A DNA stretch of 59,222 nt from Bacteroidales bacterium (GTDB lineage Bacteria > Bacteroidota > Bacteroidia > Bacteroidales > F082), in the NCBI GenBank assembly GCA_028277395.1, contig JANQGJ010000097.1:1-59222 (forward strand), written 5' to 3'. The notes beneath the pieces were generated by a model. That model searched no databases. It was given only the letters and a program-made list of their open reading frames with translations, and was not told the DNA's origin. A program made the translations under genes and the position numbers. Positions 56,107 to 59,222 of the stretch are shown here, piece by piece. The first letter of the stretch is position 1. Each line of letters opens with the position of its first letter.

Positions 56107-57081
56107 ATGAAGAATTATGAACAGCTGATTAATTATTTTGAAGTTCAGCTTGCAAAAATTGAATATAATAATCAACCTGTTGAGCTGTATAGCCCTATTA
56201 AATATACCCTTAGCTTTGGTGGCAAGCGAATAAGACCGGTTACAACCCTGATGAGTTGTGAGCTGTTTTGTGATGATTTTAAAAGAGCTCTTCCACAGGC
56301 TATTGCTATCGAATTATTCCATAATTTCACTCTTATACACGATGATATTATGGATAACGCCCCAATCAGAAGGGGTAAAGAAACTGTTTTTAAAAAATGG
56401 GATTCAAACATTGCAATATTGTCAGGAGACACCCTTTTTGCCCTTGCATACCAATACGCACAACAAGCTGATAAGGAGATACTTCATGAGACATTAAGTG
56501 TTTTCAATAAAACTGCTATAGAAGTTTGTGAGGGGCAACAGTTTGATTTGAATTATGAAACCAATAACAATGTCAGTGTAGATGAATACATTAACATGAT
56601 CAAACTTAAGACAGGTGTACTATTTGGTGCCAGCATGAAAATAGGAGCCCTTATTGGAGGTGCATTGACCGAAGATGCCAACCTGATTTACAACTTTGGT
56701 GTTAATATCGGTTTAGGATTTCAGTTGAAAGATGATTTACTTGATACTTTTGGAAACGAAGGTATTTTTGGTAAGAAAACCGGTGGAGACATTGTTTCAA
56801 ATAAAAAAACCTTCCTCTATGTTAAAGCAATGGAATTAGCCGATAACGATGGTAAGGAAAAGCTGTTTTCGCTATACAATTCCGAAAATATTGAACCTGA
56901 TGATAAAATAAAACAAACCAAAGAGTTATTTTTAAAATATAATGTTGATAAAGCTGCAAATGCTGAAATTGACAAATATTTTGATGTAGGGATCCTGTGT
57001 TTAGATAAAATCAATATTCCTAAAGATAAGAAGAAATATCTGCTGGATGTAGCTGTAAAAATGATCGACAGGAACAAATAA
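56107..57081 (+). CDS. Trans-polyprenyl diphosphate synthase
   Basis: A 324-aa isoprenyl chain elongator. The first aspartate-rich motif is in HDDIMDNAPIRRGK and the second is in GFQLKDDLLDTFG. FGGKRIRP near the N-terminus binds IPP. Product length (GGPP, or a longer chain for menaquinone) cannot be fixed from sequence alone. It could supply crtB or the quinone used by the respiratory complexes. Same run as rfbA (18-bp gap). Confidence 0.9.
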   Translation: MKNYEQLINYFEVQLAKIEYNNQPVELYSPIKYTLSFGGKRIRPVTTLMSCELFCDDFKRALPQAIAIELFHNFTLIHDDIMDNAPIRRGKETVFKKWDSNIAILSGDTLFALAYQYAQQADKEILHETLSVFNKTAIEVCEGQQFDLNYETNNNVSVDEYINMIKLKTGVLFGASMKIGALIGGALTEDANLIYNFGVNIGLGFQLKDDLLDTFGNEGIFGKKTGGDIVSNKKTFLYVKAMELADNDGKEKLFSLYNSENIEPDDKIKQTKELFLKYNVDKAANAEIDKYFDVGILCLDKINIPKDKKKYLLDVAVKMIDRNK

Positions 57082-57086
57082 GACAC

Positions 57087-59030
57087 TTACTCTTGCCTGG
57101 TAAGATCTTCCAGTTTCTCCTGCTCAGCATTCCATAAGTCATAGGCTTCTGAAATAATGTTGCTGATCTCGTCATGCTCCTTATAAAGTTCTCCAGACTT
57201 AATTTCCTCTTCGAATTCATCAGGTCTTGATAGCTTGTTGTTCAACAATTCCAATTTGGATTCATAATTGTTAATTTGAGATTCAATTCGCGATATATTA
57301 TTGTTCAGTTTACGTACTTTTTTATCAAGTACCTTCTTACTTTCCCATTTTAGCTTGTTCTCTGATACTTCTGACCTTCGTTTATCAGAATCAACTTTTT
57401 CTGTTTCAAGATCTGAAAGAGTTTCAATTTTTCTCTTTTCAAGGTAATGTTCAATATCTCCACGGTACTCTTTGATCCTGTTATCCCGGAACTCATATAA
57501 CCTTTCGGTTAATCCCTGCAAAAAGTCTCTGTCATGCGATACAATTATTAGTGTTCCATCATATTGCAGTAGAGCATTTTTTAATATATCCTTAGATCTT
57601 AAATCCAAATGATTTGTTGGCTCATCCATTATAAGCAGGTTAGTGGGATTCAATAACAACAACACCAATGAAAGTCTTGATTTTTCTCCACCCGAAAGTA
57701 CTTTTACCTTTTTATTGATATCATCACCCTGAAATAAAAACGCCCCAAGTAATGAATTTATTCTTTTTCTAATTTCTCCTATTGCAACATTATCTACAGT
57801 TTCAAAAACAGTCAATTCAGGATCAAGCATATCGCCCTGATCCTGAGCAAAATAACCTGTAACCACCTGGTGGCCAAGTTTTAAGTCTCCTGTATAATCA
57901 ATAGTCCCGGCTATTATCTTTGCCAGAGTTGATTTCCCTTCTCCGTTTCTCCCAATGAATGCAATTTTTTCACCTTTTAATATCTCAAAGTCAATGTTGT
58001 TCAAAACCAGGTTTTTGTCATACGATTTTGACACAGTTTTTCCATCTACGGTTACTTTACCACTATGAGGAGCAGGTGGAAACATGAAATGAATAGCACT
58101 TTTATCAATATTATCCAGCTCAACAACCTCCATTCTTTCCAGTTGTTTTACTCTGGATTGGACCTGTTTAGCTTTTGATGCTTTATATCTGAATCTTTCT
58201 ATAAATCTTTCAACCTCATTTATTTCCCGTTGTTGATTATTGTAGGTTGCCTTTAGATGTGATTCCCTTTCTTCACGTAATTGGATATATTCCGAATATG
58301 CTGCCTTATAATCATATACTTTACTATTACTAATCTCAATGGTTCTGTTAGTAATATTATCAAGCAATGATCGATCATGTGAAACTACCATGACTGAGCC
58401 GGGATATGATTTCAGAAACTCTTCAACCCATTGAATTGATTCGATATCAAGATGATTTGTCGGCTCATCCAGCAACAACAATGAAGGCTTAACCAATAAG
58501 AGTTTTGCAATTTCAACTCTCATCTGCCAACCCATGCTAAATTCAGTCATTGGACGTACCAGGTCTTCCCTTTTAAATCCTAACCCTTTTAGGTATTTTT
58601 CGGCATTACCCTTTAGTTGTTCTGGTGAAAAAAGACTTAACCTGGCTTCAAGAAATTCCAGTCTTTCAACTAAATCGGAATATTTTGCATCGGTTAAGTC
58701 GGTGTTATTCTCAAACCGTTTATGAATATTTTCTATTTCAATTTTATATTCATCAAGAAAATTGAATACCTGCATTGCCTCATTGAAGATCGTCAACCCG
58801 GAAGATATTTTTTTTTCCTGTGGAAGGTATCCAATACTAACATCTGACGGAAACACTATTTTTCCTGTATCTGCTTCAAGTTCTCCGGATATTATCTTCA
58901 ATAATGTTGACTTCCCGGCACCATTTACCCCGGCCAGTCCAATCCTGTCTCTGGGATTAATGTTAAATGTTACTTCCTGGAACAATGGTATTCCTCCAAA
59001 TTCCTTTTTGATATTGCTTACTGATATCAT
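57087..59030 (-). CDS. ABC-F family ATPase (Uup/EttA-type)
   Basis: A 647-aa soluble protein with two ABC domains. The Walker A motifs are GVNGAGKST (about 36) and GRNGEGKST (about 350). Signatures are FSMGWQMR and LSGGEKSR. The Walker B/D-loop LLLDEPTNHLD and LIMDEPTNHLD, an inter-domain linker, and a C-terminal coiled coil (about 535-640) complete it. No transmembrane part, so it acts on ribosomes. It converges with the polyprenyl synthase, 5 bp apart. Confidence 0.92.
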   Translation of the reverse strand: MISVSNIKKEFGGIPLFQEVTFNINPRDRIGLAGVNGAGKSTLLKIISGELEADTGKIVFPSDVSIGYLPQEKKISSGLTIFNEAMQVFNFLDEYKIEIENIHKRFENNTDLTDAKYSDLVERLEFLEARLSLFSPEQLKGNAEKYLKGLGFKREDLVRPMTEFSMGWQMRVEIAKLLLVKPSLLLLDEPTNHLDIESIQWVEEFLKSYPGSVMVVSHDRSLLDNITNRTIEISNSKVYDYKAAYSEYIQLREERESHLKATYNNQQREINEVERFIERFRYKASKAKQVQSRVKQLERMEVVELDNIDKSAIHFMFPPAPHSGKVTVDGKTVSKSYDKNLVLNNIDFEILKGEKIAFIGRNGEGKSTLAKIIAGTIDYTGDLKLGHQVVTGYFAQDQGDMLDPELTVFETVDNVAIGEIRKRINSLLGAFLFQGDDINKKVKVLSGGEKSRLSLVLLLLNPTNLLIMDEPTNHLDLRSKDILKNALLQYDGTLIIVSHDRDFLQGLTERLYEFRDNRIKEYRGDIEHYLEKRKIETLSDLETEKVDSDKRRSEVSENKLKWESKKVLDKKVRKLNNNISRIESQINNYESKLELLNNKLSRPDEFEEEIKSGELYKEHDEISNIISEAYDLWNAEQEKLEDLTRQE

Positions 59031-59115
59031 ATTTTCCTAAATGAAGCCAAAAATAATGTTAAAATATCAATTTCTCATAGTAAAAACATATAACAAAACA
59101 TATTTAAAATTGATC

Positions 59116-59153
59116 AAAAAAAGGGGAGCTTCGCCATTGGACGAAACTCCCCT
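59116..59153 (-). terminator. Terminator of the gene entering from the right edge
   Basis: On the minus strand AGGGGAGTTTCGTC pairs with GGCGAAGCTCCCCT (two G-U), followed by TTTTTT. Its two mismatches on the plus strand become G-U pairs on the minus strand, so it acts leftward, ending the partial gene at 59193-59222. Confidence 0.8.
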
Positions 59154-59192
59154 AAATTTATTGTATCGGTAATTAACTACCTAACCTCTTAA

Positions 59193-59222
59193 CTATCTGC
59201 TGATAATTAAACGTTTGGTAAT
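59193..59222 (-). CDS. 3' end of a probable T9SS-secreted protein (partial)
   Basis: The minus strand encodes ITKRLIISR followed by a TAG stop at 59193-59195, and the gene runs out of the window. This matches the basic-hydrophobic last strand of type A T9SS C-terminal domains (compare AKRFIKY in the carboxypeptidase). A terminator follows 40 bp on. Only nine codons are visible. Confidence 0.5.
   Translation of the reverse strand: MTKRLIISR

Overview
The window is AT-rich chromosomal DNA from a member of the Bacteroidota, most likely a Bacteroidales/Marinilabiliales-type environmental bacterium. The grounds are a Por-secretion (T9SS) C-terminal domain on a carboxypeptidase and a second apparent one at the right edge, candidate -7 promoter elements of the form TAnnTTTG, a GIN-domain/beta-barrel surface protein, DUF4271 next to hemD, and a fused GNAT/acyl-CoA synthetase. 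No phage, insertion sequence or CRISPR array was seen.

Layout. 0-7 kb is housekeeping: initiator tRNA, era, der, an S4 RNA-binding protein, a nuclease-like lipoprotein, and a leftward glycosyltransferase-pyrC-MORN lipoprotein run. 7-30 kb is an accessory respiratory and sulfur island. It begins with a leftward set: Crp/Fnr regulator 1, a Tat-signal Rieske protein, a secreted M14 carboxypeptidase, and a cytochrome b fused to about twelve c-type hemes. A rightward unit follows: a lipoprotein double rhodanese, a Porin_O_P barrel, and a periplasmic double rhodanese ending in GGGC. Next come Crp/Fnr 2, a small Cys-rich membrane protein, and a seven-gene run. That run holds a PsrABC/PhsABC-type molybdoenzyme (Tat-exported catalytic subunit, four-cluster ferredoxin, NrfD membrane subunit), a YeeE/YedE transporter split into two half-size genes, and two membrane-anchored rhodanese-fold proteins. 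Those two have lost the catalytic Cys and share a near-identical C-terminal tail ending GGC. After Crp/Fnr 3 comes SQR-like flavoprotein - DUF1641 - single-Cys DsrC/TusE - DsrE2, closed by a terminator and followed by tatC. Carotenoid genes crtI-crtB come next.

32-39 kb returns to housekeeping (esterase, queuosine precursor transporter, pdxJ, dtd, hemD, DUF4271, adk). 39-48.5 kb is acetate/acetyl-CoA metabolism: ackA with a divergent hydroxyacyl-CoA dehydrogenase, a sirtuin next to an ADP-forming acetyl-CoA synthetase fused to GNAT, and acs with an OFA-family transporter. 49-59 kb holds yebC, a GIN-domain barrel protein, a 2-hydroxyacid dehydrogenase, an RND/MMPL exporter-rfbA-polyprenyl synthase run, an ABC-F ATPase, and the last codons of a secreted protein.

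How the genes fit together (inference). The island looks like a self-contained route for taking up, carrying and redox-cycling sulfane sulfur (thiosulfate, polysulfide or S0). Rhodaneses and a porin would act at the outer membrane and in the periplasm, PsrABC and a quinone-linked Rieske/b/multiheme-c complex would handle electrons, and YeeE halves would move sulfur across the inner membrane. SQR, TusE and DsrE2 would act at the inner membrane and in the cytoplasm. dsrAB, sox, sHdr and tusA are not in the window. The most novel element is the recurrent C-terminal (G)GGC tail on three rhodanese-fold proteins, two of which are catalytically dead. Similar Crp/Fnr-type palindromes lie beside the regulators, and two of them share the same distance to a candidate -7 element.
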